Made by a program: the position numbers and the translations under genes. Positions 25,219-34,633 of a stretch of DNA of 64,000 bases are shown here, piece by piece. The stretch is from Formosa haliotis (GTDB lineage Bacteria; Bacteroidota; Bacteroidia; Flavobacteriales; Flavobacteriaceae), in the NCBI RefSeq assembly GCF_001685485.1, contig NZ_BDEL01000001.1, positions 3,755,501 through 3,819,500 of the forward strand, written 5' to 3'. The notes beneath the pieces are model-generated. The model was not told the DNA's origin. It saw only the letters and a program-made list of their open reading frames with translations, and searched no databases. Positions within the stretch are counted from its first letter, which is position 1. Every line of letters begins with the position of its first letter.

Positions 25219-26945
25219 TAACTAAGTTTCATGTCTTTAATAATTGCATCAATCTTGTTTTCAAGTTGCTGCTCTGTAGTTTTAAAATTTGCTGTACTGT
25301 CTAAAGCCGTATTAGCGCTTATATAAAACTTAATCTTTGGTTCTGTTCCACTAGGTCTTAGGGCTACCTTACTACCATCTTCTGTGTAATAAATAATAAC
25401 ATTAGATTTAGGAATGTCGGTAGTGTCTTCTTTTCCTGTAGCCAAATATTTAACTGTTGAGGTTTGGTAATCTTCAACTTTTACAACCTTAGAGCCGTTT
25501 ATTTCTGAAACAGGGTTTTCGCGAGCATCAATCATCATTTGAGAGATTTCTTGAGCGCCTTCAATACCTTTTTTAGTTAAAGAGATTAAGCGCTCTTTAA
25601 ATAAACCATGTTCTACGTATAGGTTTAATAAGGCTTCGTACATGGTACTTCCGTTAGCTTTGGCTTGTGCTGCAATTTCGCAAGCCAATAGGGTAGAGGT
25701 TACGGCATCTTTATCGCGAACAAAATCGCCTACTAAATACCCGAAACTTTCTTCGCCACCACCAACATAGGTTTGCTCAGGGAAGTCGTTAATCATTTTT
25801 GCGATCCACTTAAATCCTGTAAGACCAATTTTATAATCTACATTATAAGCTTTAGCCAAATTGTGCATCATTGGTGTAGATACGATTGTAGAAGCTACAA
25901 ATTCGTTTCCTTTTAGTTTGCCTTCAGCTTTCCATTGTTTAAGCAAGAAATCTGTCATTAACAACATGGTCTGGTTCCCGTTTAAAAGAATCATGTTGCC
26001 ATCTAAATCGCGAACAGCTACTCCTAAACGATCGCAATCAGGATCGGTACCAATTACTATATCGGCTTGCGTTTCATTTGCTAAATCTAAAGCCATTTTT
26101 AAGGCTTCTGGTTCTTCTGGGTTTGGCGATTTTACCGTTGGGAAATCTCCGTTTGGTTCTTCTTGTTCTTTAACAATATATACCTGGTTGTATCCCGCAC
26201 GTTTTAAAGTTTCTGGAACAGTGGTTACAGAAGTTCCGTGAAGCGGTGTAAATACAACTTTTAATTCTTTTCTTGCTTCTGCAGTGGTGTAACTTCCGTT
26301 TTCTATAGAGGCATCAATAAAAGCGTCATCTACGTCTTTACCTATATAATGTATAAGTTCTGGTTTTTCTTCAAATTTAATTTCAGAATAATCTAAACTG
26401 TCAATAACCTTAACAATTAAATCGTCGTGAGGAGGCACTAACTGCCCGCCATCTTGCCAATATACTTTATAACCATTGTATTCTGGTGGGTTGTGAGAGG
26501 CTGTTAAAACAATACCACAGTGGCAATTTAAATGTCTTACCGCGAACGATAATTCTGGCGTTGGACGTAAATCTTCGAAAAGATAAACCTCTATATTATT
26601 AGCCGAAAATACATCGGCAACTACTTTTGCTAAAGTTTTACTATTATGTCTACAATCGTAAGCAATTGCTACTTTTACGGTTTCGTTAGGGAAACTTTTA
26701 TGTAAATAATTACTTAAACCTTGAGTGTTTTTTCCAAGCGTATATTTGTTAATTCTGTTGGAACCTACACCCATAATTCCGCGCATACCTCCGGTTCCAA
26801 ATTCTAAGTCTTTATAAAAACTTTCTTTTAAATCTGTAGGGTTGCTCGCAATTAAATCTTTAATATAGGTTTGTGTGTCTTGATCGAACGTTGGTGTTAA
26901 CCATGTATTTACGCGTTCTAGTAATTCCGGTTCAATGTAAATCAT
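25218..26945 (-). CDS. Phosphohexomutase (phosphoglucomutase/phosphomannomutase)
   Basis: A 575-residue alpha-D-phosphohexomutase, which interconverts hexose 1- and 6-phosphates through a phosphoserine. The catalytic loop is [13 protein letters not shown] near residues 145-157, with the phosphorylated Ser in ASHNP. The metal loop is DPDCDRLG near 304-311, the sugar-specificity loop is GGEESFG near 400-406, and the phosphate-binding loop is [12 protein letters not shown] near 537-548. Length and sequence fit the long 'phospho-sugar mutase' group of Bacteroidetes. It feeds nucleotide-sugar or glycogen synthesis. It is co-transcribed with the MsbA-like exporter and has a -7 box upstream at 26971-26978. 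Confidence 0.93.
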   Translation of the reverse strand: MIYIEPELLERVNTWLTPTFDQDTQTYIKDLIASNPTDLKESFYKDLEFGTGGMRGIMGVGSNRINKYTLGKNTQGLSNYLHKSFPNETVKVAIAYDCRHNSKTLAKVVADVFSANNIEVYLFEDLRPTPELSFAVRHLNCHCGIVLTASHNPPEYNGYKVYWQDGGQLVPPHDDLIVKVIDSLDYSEIKFEEKPELIHYIGKDVDDAFIDASIENGSYTTAEARKELKVVFTPLHGTSVTTVPETLKRAGYNQVYIVKEQEEPNGDFPTVKSPNPEEPEALKMALDLANETQADIVIGTDPDCDRLGVAVRDLDGNMILLNGNQTMLLMTDFLLKQWKAEGKLKGNEFVASTIVSTPMMHNLAKAYNVDYKIGLTGFKWIAKMINDFPEQTYVGGGEESFGYLVGDFVRDKDAVTSTLLACEIAAQAKANGSTMYEALLNLYVEHGLFKERLISLTKKGIEGAQEISQMMIDARENPVSEINGSKVVKVEDYQTSTVKYLATGKEDTTDIPKSNVIIYYTEDGSKVALRPSGTEPKIKFYISANTALDSTANFKTTEQQLENKIDAIIKDMKLS

Positions 26946-26970
26946 AATATTTTAAATAATTAATAGTAAA

Positions 26971-26978
26971 CAAAAATA
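26971..26978 (-). promoter_or_regulatory. -7 box of the phosphohexomutase-exporter operon
   Basis: The minus strand reads TATTTTTG, matching TAnnTTTG, 26 bases before the start codon. Confidence 0.5.
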
Positions 26979-27026
26979 AGTAATTCGTTAAGTGTTAATA
27001 GTTAAAGCACGTTAAATTCTTAAGGT

Positions 27027-27977
27027 TTAATTTAAATTTATTGCATTTTTAATCGTGTAGCGATTTCTATTAGGTTTAGATCTTAAAATAAGTTCGCCTA
27101 AAAAACCGGCTACAAAAAATTGGGTACCAATTATCATGGTCGTTAATGCAATGTAAAATTGTGGACGTTGTGTTATAAGTCTGCCATGCGGATTTAAAAA
27201 CATTTTGTCGATACCTAAATATACAGAAAAAATGAATCCGATGGTTAGCATAATTCCACCTAAAGCACCAAAAAGGTGCATAGGGCGTTTTCCGAAACGC
27301 GATAAAAACCAAATGGTAATTAAATCTAAAAAGCCATGAATAAACCTATCGATTCCAAATTTAGTAACACCATATTTTCGGGCTTGATGTTGTACAACTT
27401 TTTCTCCGATATTAGAAAATCCGGCATTTTTGGCTAATACCGGGATGTAACGGTGCATTTCTCCATTAACATCTATATGTTTAACAACCTCGTGGTTATA
27501 AGATTTTAGTCCGCAATTAAAATCGTGGAGTTTTACTCCCGATGTTTTTCTAGCGGCCCAATTAAATAATTTTGAAGGTAAATTTTTTGAAATTACAGAA
27601 TCGTAACGTTTCTTTTTCCAGCCCGAAACCATGTCAAACTTGTCGTTTACAATCATGTTGTATAGTTCTGGTATTTCTTCTGGACTATCTTGTAGGTCGG
27701 CATCCATAGTGATTACAACATCACCTTTTGCCTTTTCAAATCCGGCGTGTAGAGCTTGAGATTTTCCGTAATTTTTTAAAAATCGAATCCCTTTAACTTC
27801 GGGATGTGTTTGAGATAACTTTGAGATGATGTCCCAAGAAGCATCTGTGCTACCGTCGTCTATAAAAATGATTTCGTATGAAAAACGATTGGATTGCATA
27901 ACCGTTGCAATCCAATCGTATAATTCATTTAAAGATTCGTCTTCGTTAAGTAGTGGTATGACTACTGATATATTCAT
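27027..27977 (-). CDS. Family 2 glycosyltransferase with C-terminal membrane helices (GtrB/DPM1 type)
   Basis: A 316-residue glycosyltransferase that moves sugar from a nucleotide donor to polyprenyl phosphate. The catalytic domain has SVVIPLLNEDES, FIDDGSTD at 39-46 and the metal-binding Asp92-Ala-Asp94-Leu-Gln-Asp. The C-terminal region holds two membrane helices (about 233-258 and 273-295), as in GtrB and PglD-like enzymes. It differs from the 237-residue GT2 at 2883, which lacks these helices. The DUF4199 gene precedes it on the same strand and the pair is common in flavobacteria. The product and pathway are not evident. Confidence 0.9.
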   Translation of the reverse strand: MNISVVIPLLNEDESLNELYDWIATVMQSNRFSYEIIFIDDGSTDASWDIISKLSQTHPEVKGIRFLKNYGKSQALHAGFEKAKGDVVITMDADLQDSPEEIPELYNMIVNDKFDMVSGWKKKRYDSVISKNLPSKLFNWAARKTSGVKLHDFNCGLKSYNHEVVKHIDVNGEMHRYIPVLAKNAGFSNIGEKVVQHQARKYGVTKFGIDRFIHGFLDLITIWFLSRFGKRPMHLFGALGGIMLTIGFIFSVYLGIDKMFLNPHGRLITQRPQFYIALTTMIIGTQFFVAGFLGELILRSKPNRNRYTIKNAINLN

Positions 27978-28017
27978 TTATGTGATTTAACTTTTATAAG
28001 CACCAAAAATACTATAA

Positions 28018-28548
28018 TTAAACGGCATCTGGGTCAGTTTTTTTCATTGCGAATGCAACTATTAGTCCAACAACACAATAAAAAACAATTTGCATAGCTA
28101 AAGATTTTAATTGATTTCCTAACTCGAACTGATTTTGTTTTTGCATTTCAGCAACAGCTTTATCAATTTCGGCTTGAGGAGCACCAAAACTTTGCATCAT
28201 AGCTGTCGATTTTTCTATAACTTGTTGTTTTAAAGCTTCGGCGGCATCTGGATCGATATAATTAAAAAGAACAATGCTAACTATAGCGCTAATTAAAATT
28301 CCAATTACAACTGTAGTAAAATAGGCGGTAAAGGCTTCTTTAAAAGAAATAAAACCGTTTTGTAAACTTTTAACTTTTGCCGTAGAAAGAATTCCAAAAA
28401 TAATAATAACTATAAATAAACCTACACCAAGCCAAACGCTAGTTAAAAGTTCTAGGTTAATAACGTAAGCCAAAATGGTAACAGAGGCTAGTAAAATGGC
28501 AAGGTAAATACCATAAGTAGCAGACAATGATTTTAGAGATTTTTCCAT
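28018..28548 (-). CDS. DUF4199 family membrane protein
   Basis: A 176-residue protein with four membrane helices (about residues 12-30, 35-53, 75-97 and 150-168) and a helical loop of about 45 residues between the third and fourth that is rich in Ala, Glu and Gln. This matches the DUF4199 family, known only as a Bacteroidetes membrane protein of unknown function. It lies 40 bases upstream of a GT2 gene on the same strand, and a -7 box (TATATTTG) precedes it at 28589-28596, so the two are likely one operon. Confidence 0.85.
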   Translation of the reverse strand: MEKSLKSLSATYGIYLAILLASVTILAYVINLELLTSVWLGVGLFIVIIIFGILSTAKVKSLQNGFISFKEAFTAYFTTVVIGILISAIVSIVLFNYIDPDAAEALKQQVIEKSTAMMQSFGAPQAEIDKAVAEMQKQNQFELGNQLKSLAMQIVFYCVVGLIVAFAMKKTDPDAV

Positions 28549-28588
28549 AATTTTGTAATTGGTTTTTAGGTTTAAACATGTTAGTTAA

Positions 28589-28596
28589 CAAATATA
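28589..28596 (-). promoter_or_regulatory. -7 box of the DUF4199-GT2 operon
   Basis: The minus strand reads TATATTTG, a full match to TAnnTTTG, about 41 bases before the DUF4199 start. Confidence 0.55.
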
Positions 28597-28642
28597 CTAA
28601 AACGTTACAAAAAGAAACTTAAATAAATTTTGTAAAAAAACA

Positions 28643-28672
28643 TTGCAGGATAATAAAAAATACATAAATTTG
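28643..28672 (+). promoter_or_regulatory. Promoter of rpmE2
   Basis: TTG at 28643-28645, a 19-base gap and TAAATTTG at 28665-28672 form a full flavobacterial promoter, 36 bases before the ATG at 28708. Confidence 0.7.
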
Positions 28673-28707
28673 CATTCTCAAAATTGATAAGATTAAAACG
28701 TTTAGTG

Positions 28708-28959
28708 ATGAAAAAAGATATACATCCAGCAAATTATAGAGTAGTAGCATTTAAAGACATGTCTAACGACGATGTTTTTTTAACTAAATCTACTGCAAAT
28801 ACAAATGAAACATTAGAAGTAGATGGTGTTGAGTATCCTTTAATTAAAATGGAGATTTCAAGAACATCGCACCCGTTCTACACAGGAAAATCTAAATTAA
28901 TTGATACGGCTGGTCGTATTGATAAATTCAAGAACAAATACGCTAAATTTAAAAAATAA
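28708..28959 (+). CDS. rpmE2: 50S ribosomal protein L31 type B
   Basis: An 83-residue ribosomal protein of the large subunit. [19 protein letters not shown] is the canonical start, and the C-terminal [20 protein letters not shown] is diagnostic of bL31. It is the type B form: the Cys of the zinc-binding CxxC found in type A are absent, so it needs no zinc. The open frame extends eight codons upstream to a TTG, but the promoter box and the family start fix 28708. A strong terminator follows, so it is transcribed alone. Confidence 0.96.
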   Translation: MKKDIHPANYRVVAFKDMSNDDVFLTKSTANTNETLEVDGVEYPLIKMEISRTSHPFYTGKSKLIDTAGRIDKFKNKYAKFKK

Positions 28960-28981
28960 TTTAGTACAAATATATTTAGCT

Positions 28982-29011
28982 AAAGCCTTTCAAGTTCTGA
29001 AAGGCTTTTTT
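28982..29011 (+). terminator. Terminator of rpmE2
   Basis: AAAGCCTTTC pairs with GAAAGGCTTT across a seven-base loop, followed by a T-run, 22 bases after the rpmE2 stop. Confidence 0.85.
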
Positions 29012-29033
29012 ATTTTTACTAAAAAATTGAATC

Positions 29034-30211
29034 ATGAATTATATTCTTTTTGATGGTCCCTCACGTAATAGCTTATTGCCATTTACTTTTACTAGGCCTG
29101 TAGCCGACATACGTATTGGAATTTTAACCATACGTGAAAAATGGGAACGTTTTCTTGGGTATACCACCACCACGATAACCGAGGATTATTTAGCCGATAA
29201 ATATCCGATGGTCGAGATGGATGAGAATGTCATGATTAATGCCTCGTTTCTTCCTACTCCCGAATTAGTAGAATTAGTAAAAGGATTAGAAGAAAATCAG
29301 GCCATTTTTAAAGGTGAAGATGTTATTGCTTTTTTGCAAAAGACACCCAAGAAGATATCGATTTTGATGCCTATACAGCTATTGAATTCGATGATGACGA
29401 TGTGATAAAAGTAGAACATACATGGGATATTTTCTCTAAGAATGGTGCAGCCATCCAAGCAGATTTTGATTTAATCACAGAAGGTAGAACTTCCGAGCCC
29501 ATTCCTGCAACTGTAAATACCGTTGCGCCTCAGAATATTTTTATTGAGGAAGGTGCCGAACTTAATTTTGCAACTTTAAACGCCTCTACAGGTCCTATTT
29601 ATATAGGTAAAAATGCTGTGATTTTAGAAGGTTGTTTAATACGTGGCCCATTTGCTTTATGCGATAATGCCGCTTTAAAAATGGGAGCTAAAATTTATGG
29701 ACCAACTACTGTTGGACCGCATAGTAAAGTTGGCGGAGAGGTTAATAATTCGGTTTTATTTGCAAATTCTAATAAAGGCCACGAAGGATATTTAGGGAAT
29801 TCTGTGTTAGGAGAGTGGTGTAATTTAGGTGCAGATACCAATAACTCTAACCTTAAAAATAATTATGCAGAGGTAAGGCTGTGGAGTTATGAAACAGAAA
29901 ATTTCGCAAAAACCGGCTTACAGTTTTGTGGTTTAATGATGGGAGACCATAGTAAATGCGGTATTAACACCATGTTTAACACTGGTACTGTAATTGGCGT
30001 AAATGCCAATATATTTGGATCTGGTTACCCACGTAATTTCGTGCCAAGTTTTAGTTGGGGCGGAAGTGCGGGATTTACAACCTATAATACTAATAAAGCT
30101 TTTGAAGTTGCCGAAGTAGTCATGTCTAGACGAGGGATTACTTTAACCGATGTTGATAAAGTCATTTTAGAACACGTTTTCGAAGAGACTAAAAAGTATA
30201 GAAGAAACTAA
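29034..30211 (+). CDS. Alternative GlmU-like sugar nucleotidyltransferase, frame broken by a one-base shift
   Basis: A Bacteroidetes-type GlmU-like protein, predicted to join UDP-GlcNAc pyrophosphorylase and acetyltransferase roles in peptidoglycan and LPS precursor supply. The N-terminal piece (29034-29405) starts MNYILFDGPSRNSLLPFTFTRPVAD. The C-terminal piece (ORF from 29402, though its frame is open from about 29336) carries the left-handed helix of hexapeptide repeats (IYIGKNAVILEGCLIRGPF, GPTTVGPHSKVGGEV). One extra T in the run 29330-29335 gives GEDVIAFFAKDTQEDIDFD and a continuous 392-residue protein of the expected size. As read, the frame is broken; a sequencing error is the simplest cause. 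Confidence 0.85.
29330..29335. other. Homopolymer site of the GlmU-like gene frameshift
   Basis: Six T in a row. A seventh restores the frame, turning Ala-Phe-Leu-Gln-Lys into Ala-Phe-Phe-Ala-Lys-Asp and making the locus length a multiple of three. It is the second missing homopolymer base in this window. Confidence 0.75.
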
Positions 30212-31839
30212 TTAATTTTCTTAACTCGTTTTAGTTCCAATAAATTTGTTGGATTAATTCCTAAGCCGATTACATCTTTTCTTGTAAATCTAACTACTTC
30301 GTCGTAAAAAAGAGGAACAATAGGCGCGTGTGACATGACTAAAGAATCCATTTTGGCATAGAGGTTTTCTCGATAATCTATATTAGTTTCTGTAAAAGAT
30401 TGCTCGTACCAAGTATCGAACAACTCATTTTTAAAATGCGAATAATTTGGTCCGTTTGGTGCAAAGTTTTTACTGTAAAATAACGATAAATAATTTTCTG
30501 CATCTGGATAATCTGCAACCCAACTGGCTCTAAACAGGTCTAATTTTCCGTTGGCTTTAGCATCTTTTAATGCAGAAGGCGGAACCACATTGATGTGGAC
30601 CATTAATCCTGTTTTCTGAATTTCACGTTGAATATATTCGCAAAAGCTTAAATAATTACTTGTTGTTGTAATCGTGATTTCGGGATTGGCGATTCCAGTT
30701 TCTTTTTTAAAGGTTTCTAGCAAGGCTTTTGCTTTTTCGGGTTGGTAGTTAAAACCGATAGATTTATTATAGCCCGGGAGTCCTTTGGGGATAAAGCCAC
30801 CATAGGCCGGGATGCCAATGCCGTTTCGCAAATAGGTCATCATTTTTTTACGATCGAAACCATAGTTAATACATGTTCTAAGAGTTTCAGATTGAATTTC
30901 TGTCAATTCAGAATCCATAAAAAATGATAGATACTCGGTATTTAAATATGGGCCACGAATCATATTTACATCTGTCTCATAGTTTTCGCGTAGGTTACCA
31001 TTAGCGGTTAAAATTTCATCTTTATACGAAGCATCCAACCCCGAAACAAAATCTATGTTTCCTTGAGCAAATTGTAAAAATTCACTTTGCTTATCGGGTA
31101 AAAAAGTAATCGCAACAGCTTCGAGATAGGGTAAGGGTTTGCCGGTATGATCGGTTTCAAAATACATATTGTTTTTTCTGAATACCAATTTTACATTTTC
31201 CTCCCAACGTTTAAAATAAAAAGGCCCAGTACCAATGGGATGCGATCTAAATTCTGAACCGAAATGTGTTACAATTTCTTTAGGAACTACAGAGCAATAT
31301 TTCATTGTAAGTAAACCTAAAAAAGCAGGAAAAGGTTGTTTTAATTGTATTTGAAAGGTGGTTGGATTTACAGCCTTAAAGGATGCAACTTTATTTAAAA
31401 CCCAACGGCCTGGCGATCCTACTTGCGGATCTAATAAACGGTTTAAACTATAGGTAAAATCTTCTGCTGTAACCGTTCGTGTAAAATCTTTTCCGAATAA
31501 GACATTTTTATGATAGTAAACATCGTCTCTCAGTGAAAAAGTATAGGTTAAGCCATCTTCAGAAATCGTCCAAGATTTGGCAATGGCAGGTTCCACTTGC
31601 ATGCTATCGTTCATTTGTACTAAACCATTAAACAGCTGGTTTGTAGCCCAAATATCTGCAATGTCCTTAGAAAACGCGGGATCTAACGAACCTATGTTTT
31701 TATGTTCGTTATATTTAAAAACGAGTGCATTAGTGTTGTTTTTTTTGTTAGAGGAACAAGTAAAGAGTAGTAAACTTCCAACACATGCAAACATGAGGGT
31801 TTTTAATTGATAGGAAACATGGAGGAAGGAAATGTTCAT
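30208..31839 (-). CDS. Peptide ABC transporter substrate-binding lipoprotein (SBP_bac_5)
   Basis: A 543-residue solute-binding protein of the DppA/OppA class. The N terminus carries a lipoprotein signal ending LLLFTC, with the lipid Cys near residue 28. Family 5 features follow: an IADIWATNQLFNGLV segment, TVTAEDFTYSLNRLLDP near 130, HPIGTGPFYFKRW near 200, and RTCINYGFDRKKMM near 325. It binds oligopeptides or similar ligands in the periplasm. No permease or ATPase genes adjoin it, so it either uses a distant transporter or has another binding role. A -7 box (TACTTTTG at 31878-31885, minus strand) lies 39 bases before the start. An internal Met at residue 16 is another possible start. Confidence 0.88.
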   Translation of the reverse strand: MNISFLHVSYQLKTLMFACVGSLLLFTCSSNKKNNTNALVFKYNEHKNIGSLDPAFSKDIADIWATNQLFNGLVQMNDSMQVEPAIAKSWTISEDGLTYTFSLRDDVYYHKNVLFGKDFTRTVTAEDFTYSLNRLLDPQVGSPGRWVLNKVASFKAVNPTTFQIQLKQPFPAFLGLLTMKYCSVVPKEIVTHFGSEFRSHPIGTGPFYFKRWEENVKLVFRKNNMYFETDHTGKPLPYLEAVAITFLPDKQSEFLQFAQGNIDFVSGLDASYKDEILTANGNLRENYETDVNMIRGPYLNTEYLSFFMDSELTEIQSETLRTCINYGFDRKKMMTYLRNGIGIPAYGGFIPKGLPGYNKSIGFNYQPEKAKALLETFKKETGIANPEITITTTSNYLSFCEYIQREIQKTGLMVHINVVPPSALKDAKANGKLDLFRASWVADYPDAENYLSLFYSKNFAPNGPNYSHFKNELFDTWYEQSFTETNIDYRENLYAKMDSLVMSHAPIVPLFYDEVVRFTRKDVIGLGINPTNLLELKRVKKIN

Positions 31840-31877
31840 AAAAAAACTACGGTATTTTAACGCTAATGCTAAGAATT

Positions 31878-31885
31878 CAAAAGTA
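31878..31885 (-). promoter_or_regulatory. -7 box of the substrate-binding protein gene
   Basis: The minus strand reads TACTTTTG, matching TAnnTTTG. Confidence 0.45.
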
Positions 31886-32022
31886 AGGGTATTATCACAT
31901 AAAATGAATAGCTGTCTTAAATTAATTTAAAGATTATAGTTTATTTAAAGTTATATCTAACTCCCAATTATTAACCGTTAAGGTATTAAGACGGATTTAA
32001 CTCAAACCCCGTAGTTTTTTTG

Positions 32023-32030
32023 TAAATTTG
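32023..32030 (+). promoter_or_regulatory. -7 box of mtaB
   Basis: TAAATTTG matches TAnnTTTG, 23 bases before the mtaB ATG. No clear -33 box was seen. Confidence 0.5.
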
Positions 32031-32052
32031 CAGCATTTTAGAATAGCAAATT

Positions 32053-33384
32053 ATGACTCGACAAAAAGTAGCCTTTTATACTTTAGGATGCAAGCTAAAT
32101 TTTTCTGAAACCTCTACTATTGCTAGAGATTTCGAGAATGAAGGATTCGATCGTGTAGATTTTTCAGATCCTGCAGATATTTACGTGATCAATACATGTT
32201 CGGTGACCGATAATGCAGATAAGCGTTTTAAAACCATTGTGAAGCAAGCACAAAAAGTAAATCCAAAAGCATTTGTTGCTGCAGTTGGCTGTTATGCCCA
32301 ATTAAAACCACAAGAGTTAGCCGATGTTGATGGGGTGGATTTAGTACTGGGAGCAACCGAAAAATTTAAAATCACAGATTATTTAAACGATTTATCTAAA
32401 AATGATTTTGGTGAAGTGCATTCTTGCGAAATAGAGGAGGCCGATTTTTATGTAGGAAGTTATTCTATTGGAGATAGAACGCGTGCTTTTTTAAAGGTTC
32501 AAGACGGATGCGATTATAAGTGTACCTATTGTACAATCCCTTTAGCAAGAGGGATTTCTAGAAGTGATACCTTAGAAAATGTACTTCAAAACGCCAAGGA
32601 AATATCTGCTAAAGATATTAAGGAAATTGTGTTAACGGGTGTGAATATTGGAGATTATGGTAAGGGAGAATTCGGAAACAAAAAACACGAACATACCTTT
32701 TACGAGTTGGTGCAAGGTTTAGATACTGTGGAAGGTATAGAGCGTCTTCGAATTTCGTCGATAGAACCAAATTTACTTAAAAATGAAATCATCGATTTTG
32801 TATCGAAGAGCAGAACTTTTGTTCCTCATTTTCATATTCCGTTACAAAGTGGAAGCAATACGATTCTAAAATTGATGCGTCGCCGTTATATGAAAGAATT
32901 ATATCTAGATCGCGTAAATAAGATAAAAGCAGTAATGCCAAATGCTTGTATTGGAGTAGATGTTATTGTTGGATTTCCAGGTGAAACAGATGAGTTGTTC
33001 TTAGAGACTTACAATTTTTTAAACGAATTAAATATCTCGTACTTACATGTATTTACTTATTCTGAACGTGATAATACAGAAGCTGTTGATATGCCTGGAG
33101 AGGTGCCAAAAAATGTGCGTAGTAAACGTAGTAAAATGTTACGTGGCTTATCGGTAAAAAAGCGAAGAGCCTTTTACGAAAGTCAGATTGGTAGTACGCA
33201 TACCGTATTATTTGAAGGTGAAAATAAGGAAGGATATATCCATGGTTTTACCGAGAATTATGTAAAAGTAAAAGCTCCTTGGGATCCTGCTTTAGTAAAT
33301 ACCTTACACGAGGTTAATTTAACTAAGATAGATGATGATGGCTTAGTACGTTTCGAATTCGAAAAGGTAGAAATAGATTGCTAA
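32053..33384 (+). CDS. mtaB: tRNA t6A37 methylthiotransferase MtaB
   Basis: A 443-residue radical SAM methylthiotransferase that adds a methylthio group to threonylcarbamoyladenosine 37 of tRNAs. The N-terminal UPF0004 domain has TLGCKLNFSE and NTCSVTDNADKR, with Cys ligands for the second iron-sulfur cluster (Cys near residues 13, 49 and 83). The radical SAM motif is GCDYKCTYCTIP, near 153-164. The SIEP and PLQSGSN motifs follow. The final residues form a TRAM-like domain. The CKLN and LARG details fit the MtaB rather than the MiaB or RimO branch. It is alone, between its own promoter and a terminator. Confidence 0.94.
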   Translation: MTRQKVAFYTLGCKLNFSETSTIARDFENEGFDRVDFSDPADIYVINTCSVTDNADKRFKTIVKQAQKVNPKAFVAAVGCYAQLKPQELADVDGVDLVLGATEKFKITDYLNDLSKNDFGEVHSCEIEEADFYVGSYSIGDRTRAFLKVQDGCDYKCTYCTIPLARGISRSDTLENVLQNAKEISAKDIKEIVLTGVNIGDYGKGEFGNKKHEHTFYELVQGLDTVEGIERLRISSIEPNLLKNEIIDFVSKSRTFVPHFHIPLQSGSNTILKLMRRRYMKELYLDRVNKIKAVMPNACIGVDVIVGFPGETDELFLETYNFLNELNISYLHVFTYSERDNTEAVDMPGEVPKNVRSKRSKMLRGLSVKKRRAFYESQIGSTHTVLFEGENKEGYIHGFTENYVKVKAPWDPALVNTLHEVNLTKIDDDGLVRFEFEKVEIDC

Positions 33385-33407
33385 ACAAACAGCAAGAATA
33401 CATGATT

Positions 33408-33447
33408 AAAAAAGGTCGATTCTAATAGTTAAGAACCGACCTTTTTT
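33408..33447. terminator. Two-way terminator between mtaB and the lipoprotein gene
   Basis: AGGTCG-a-TTCT pairs with AGAA-c-CGACCT, flanked by A and T runs, between converging genes. Confidence 0.85.
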
Positions 33448-33463
33448 ATTTGGGGAAAGTGTT

Positions 33464-33877
33464 TTAGCGTTTATATGTTTCTACAATTATGCCGTCGACT
33501 GTTGTATTATATTGTATTTCGAGAGTGTCCTCGGTTAGTGAATTAATCTTTAAAACTAAGGATTCTAAGTCTTTAAATTCACTTTGCCAATCAAATATTA
33601 AAATGTCGTCATTTAATTCAAAATAGGCTTCCAAGGTTGTGGTTTCAGTATAGTTACCATAATTAAAATTGGTGAATTTAACAGTTTGGTCGGCAGAGAA
33701 TACAATGCTGTTTTTTTCGGGTTCTCCAAAATTGATTCCGTTGTATGTGCTGGTTACCCCCGTCCATTTACCTGTTAAGGTAATTTCTGTTGGGGTATCT
33801 GAGTCGTCTTCGCTAGAGCACGACGTGATGCATAATAACGCAAAAACAAATAAGTAGGCTAGTTTCAATGGTTTCAT
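33464..33877 (-). CDS. Small lipocalin-like lipoprotein
   Basis: A 137-residue lipoprotein. The signal peptide ends CITSCSSEDD, with the lipid Cys near residue 20 and an acidic patch after it that is common in Bacteroidetes lipoproteins. The mature part is beta-rich and starts LTGKWTGVT, like the lipocalin-like (DUF4923-type) Bacteroidetes families where a GKW motif opens the barrel. It ends in VETYKR. Many paralogues of this kind exist in flavobacteria; ligand and role are unknown. It stands alone on the minus strand. Confidence 0.72.
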   Translation of the reverse strand: MKPLKLAYLFVFALLCITSCSSEDDSDTPTEITLTGKWTGVTSTYNGINFGEPEKNSIVFSADQTVKFTNFNYGNYTETTTLEAYFELNDDILIFDWQSEFKDLESLVLKINSLTEDTLEIQYNTTVDGIIVETYKR

Positions 33878-34167
33878 AGGTATTGGTTTTAGTTCATTAT
33901 TTGGGTGGATTAAAAATAAGAAATAAAATCAATATATCGTTAAAATGTTTTGTTTTATCGATGAAATACATGTATTTTTAATTTCTGCTTAAAATAGTGG
34001 AAATAAGATATTTGGTTAGATTGACCAATTTTTAGGTTATTAGGCAGGAAATATAAATGCTAAAGTGGTGTTTTGGCGTATATAATACCAACGTTGTGTT
34101 TACGGGAGATGTAATCTATTTTAGAAGCGTATTGATGCTTGTAAGCGTCGCTTTAGTATAGGGTATT
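33878..34167. other. Gene-free stretch
   Basis: About 290 AT-rich bases upstream of the lipocalin-like gene, with no convincing reading frame or RNA gene. The partly palindromic part near 34075-34165 (TATAATACC and GGTATT; GCG and CGC runs) may be the remnant of a repeat, but I could not support a specific call. Confidence 0.4.
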
Positions 34168-34193
34168 AAAAAAGCCACTTATTAGGTGGCTTT
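34168..34193 (-). terminator. Terminator of the YidJ-like acetyltransferase gene
   Basis: AAAGCCAC pairs with GTGGCTTT over a seven-base loop, with an A-run at the left that becomes a U-run on the minus strand. Confidence 0.75.
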
Positions 34194-34209
34194 ATTATTT
34201 TAGTTAGAA

Positions 34210-34512
34210 TTAAATTCTAACACCTATCGGTAACATACTTTTATACTGTCGGTTTTTTCTAATAAATTTAGCGATACTAGGTGATGTTGGCATAACGCTT
34301 AAATTGCGTTCTTGGATGTTGTTTAAAACAGCTACAATAAAATCATTTCGTAGAGTTTCAGTGTCAATTTCTTCAGGAACAATTAGTTTTGTTAAAAAAA
34401 TCTTTCGTTCTTGCAATGAGTATTCAATAATAGCTAATTGGCTGTCAAATTTGTATTCAAACTGACGTAAAAATTCGTTATCTGTTAATTCTGCTATTTC
34501 TGTCATGATCAT
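34210..34512 (-). CDS. YidJ/NATD1-type GNAT acetyltransferase
   Basis: A 100-residue protein with the short GNAT layout of the Acetyltransf_CG family. It shows the RQFEYKFDSQLAIIEYSLQ opening, the strand LTKLIVPEEI and the helix LNNIQERNLSVMPTSPSIAKFIRKNRQYKSML. The P-x2-AKFIRKNRQY ending is a hallmark of this group. These proteins bind acetyl-CoA; the acceptor is usually unknown. No full RGxGxG CoA motif is visible, which suggests that catalysis may be weak or lost. It stands alone. A second ATG at 34506 is an equal start candidate. Confidence 0.75.
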   Translation of the reverse strand: MIMTEIAELTDNEFLRQFEYKFDSQLAIIEYSLQERKIFLTKLIVPEEIDTETLRNDFIVAVLNNIQERNLSVMPTSPSIAKFIRKNRQYKSMLPIGVRI

Positions 34513-34633
34513 TTTTTTAACGAATGGAGTGATTAAATATAATACATTTACTATATTTTAGTTTTAAGAAAAAACCTTTGGTAATTTACGAAAAATAATC
34601 ATAAACATAAAGAATTTAACAGTTTAATACCTT

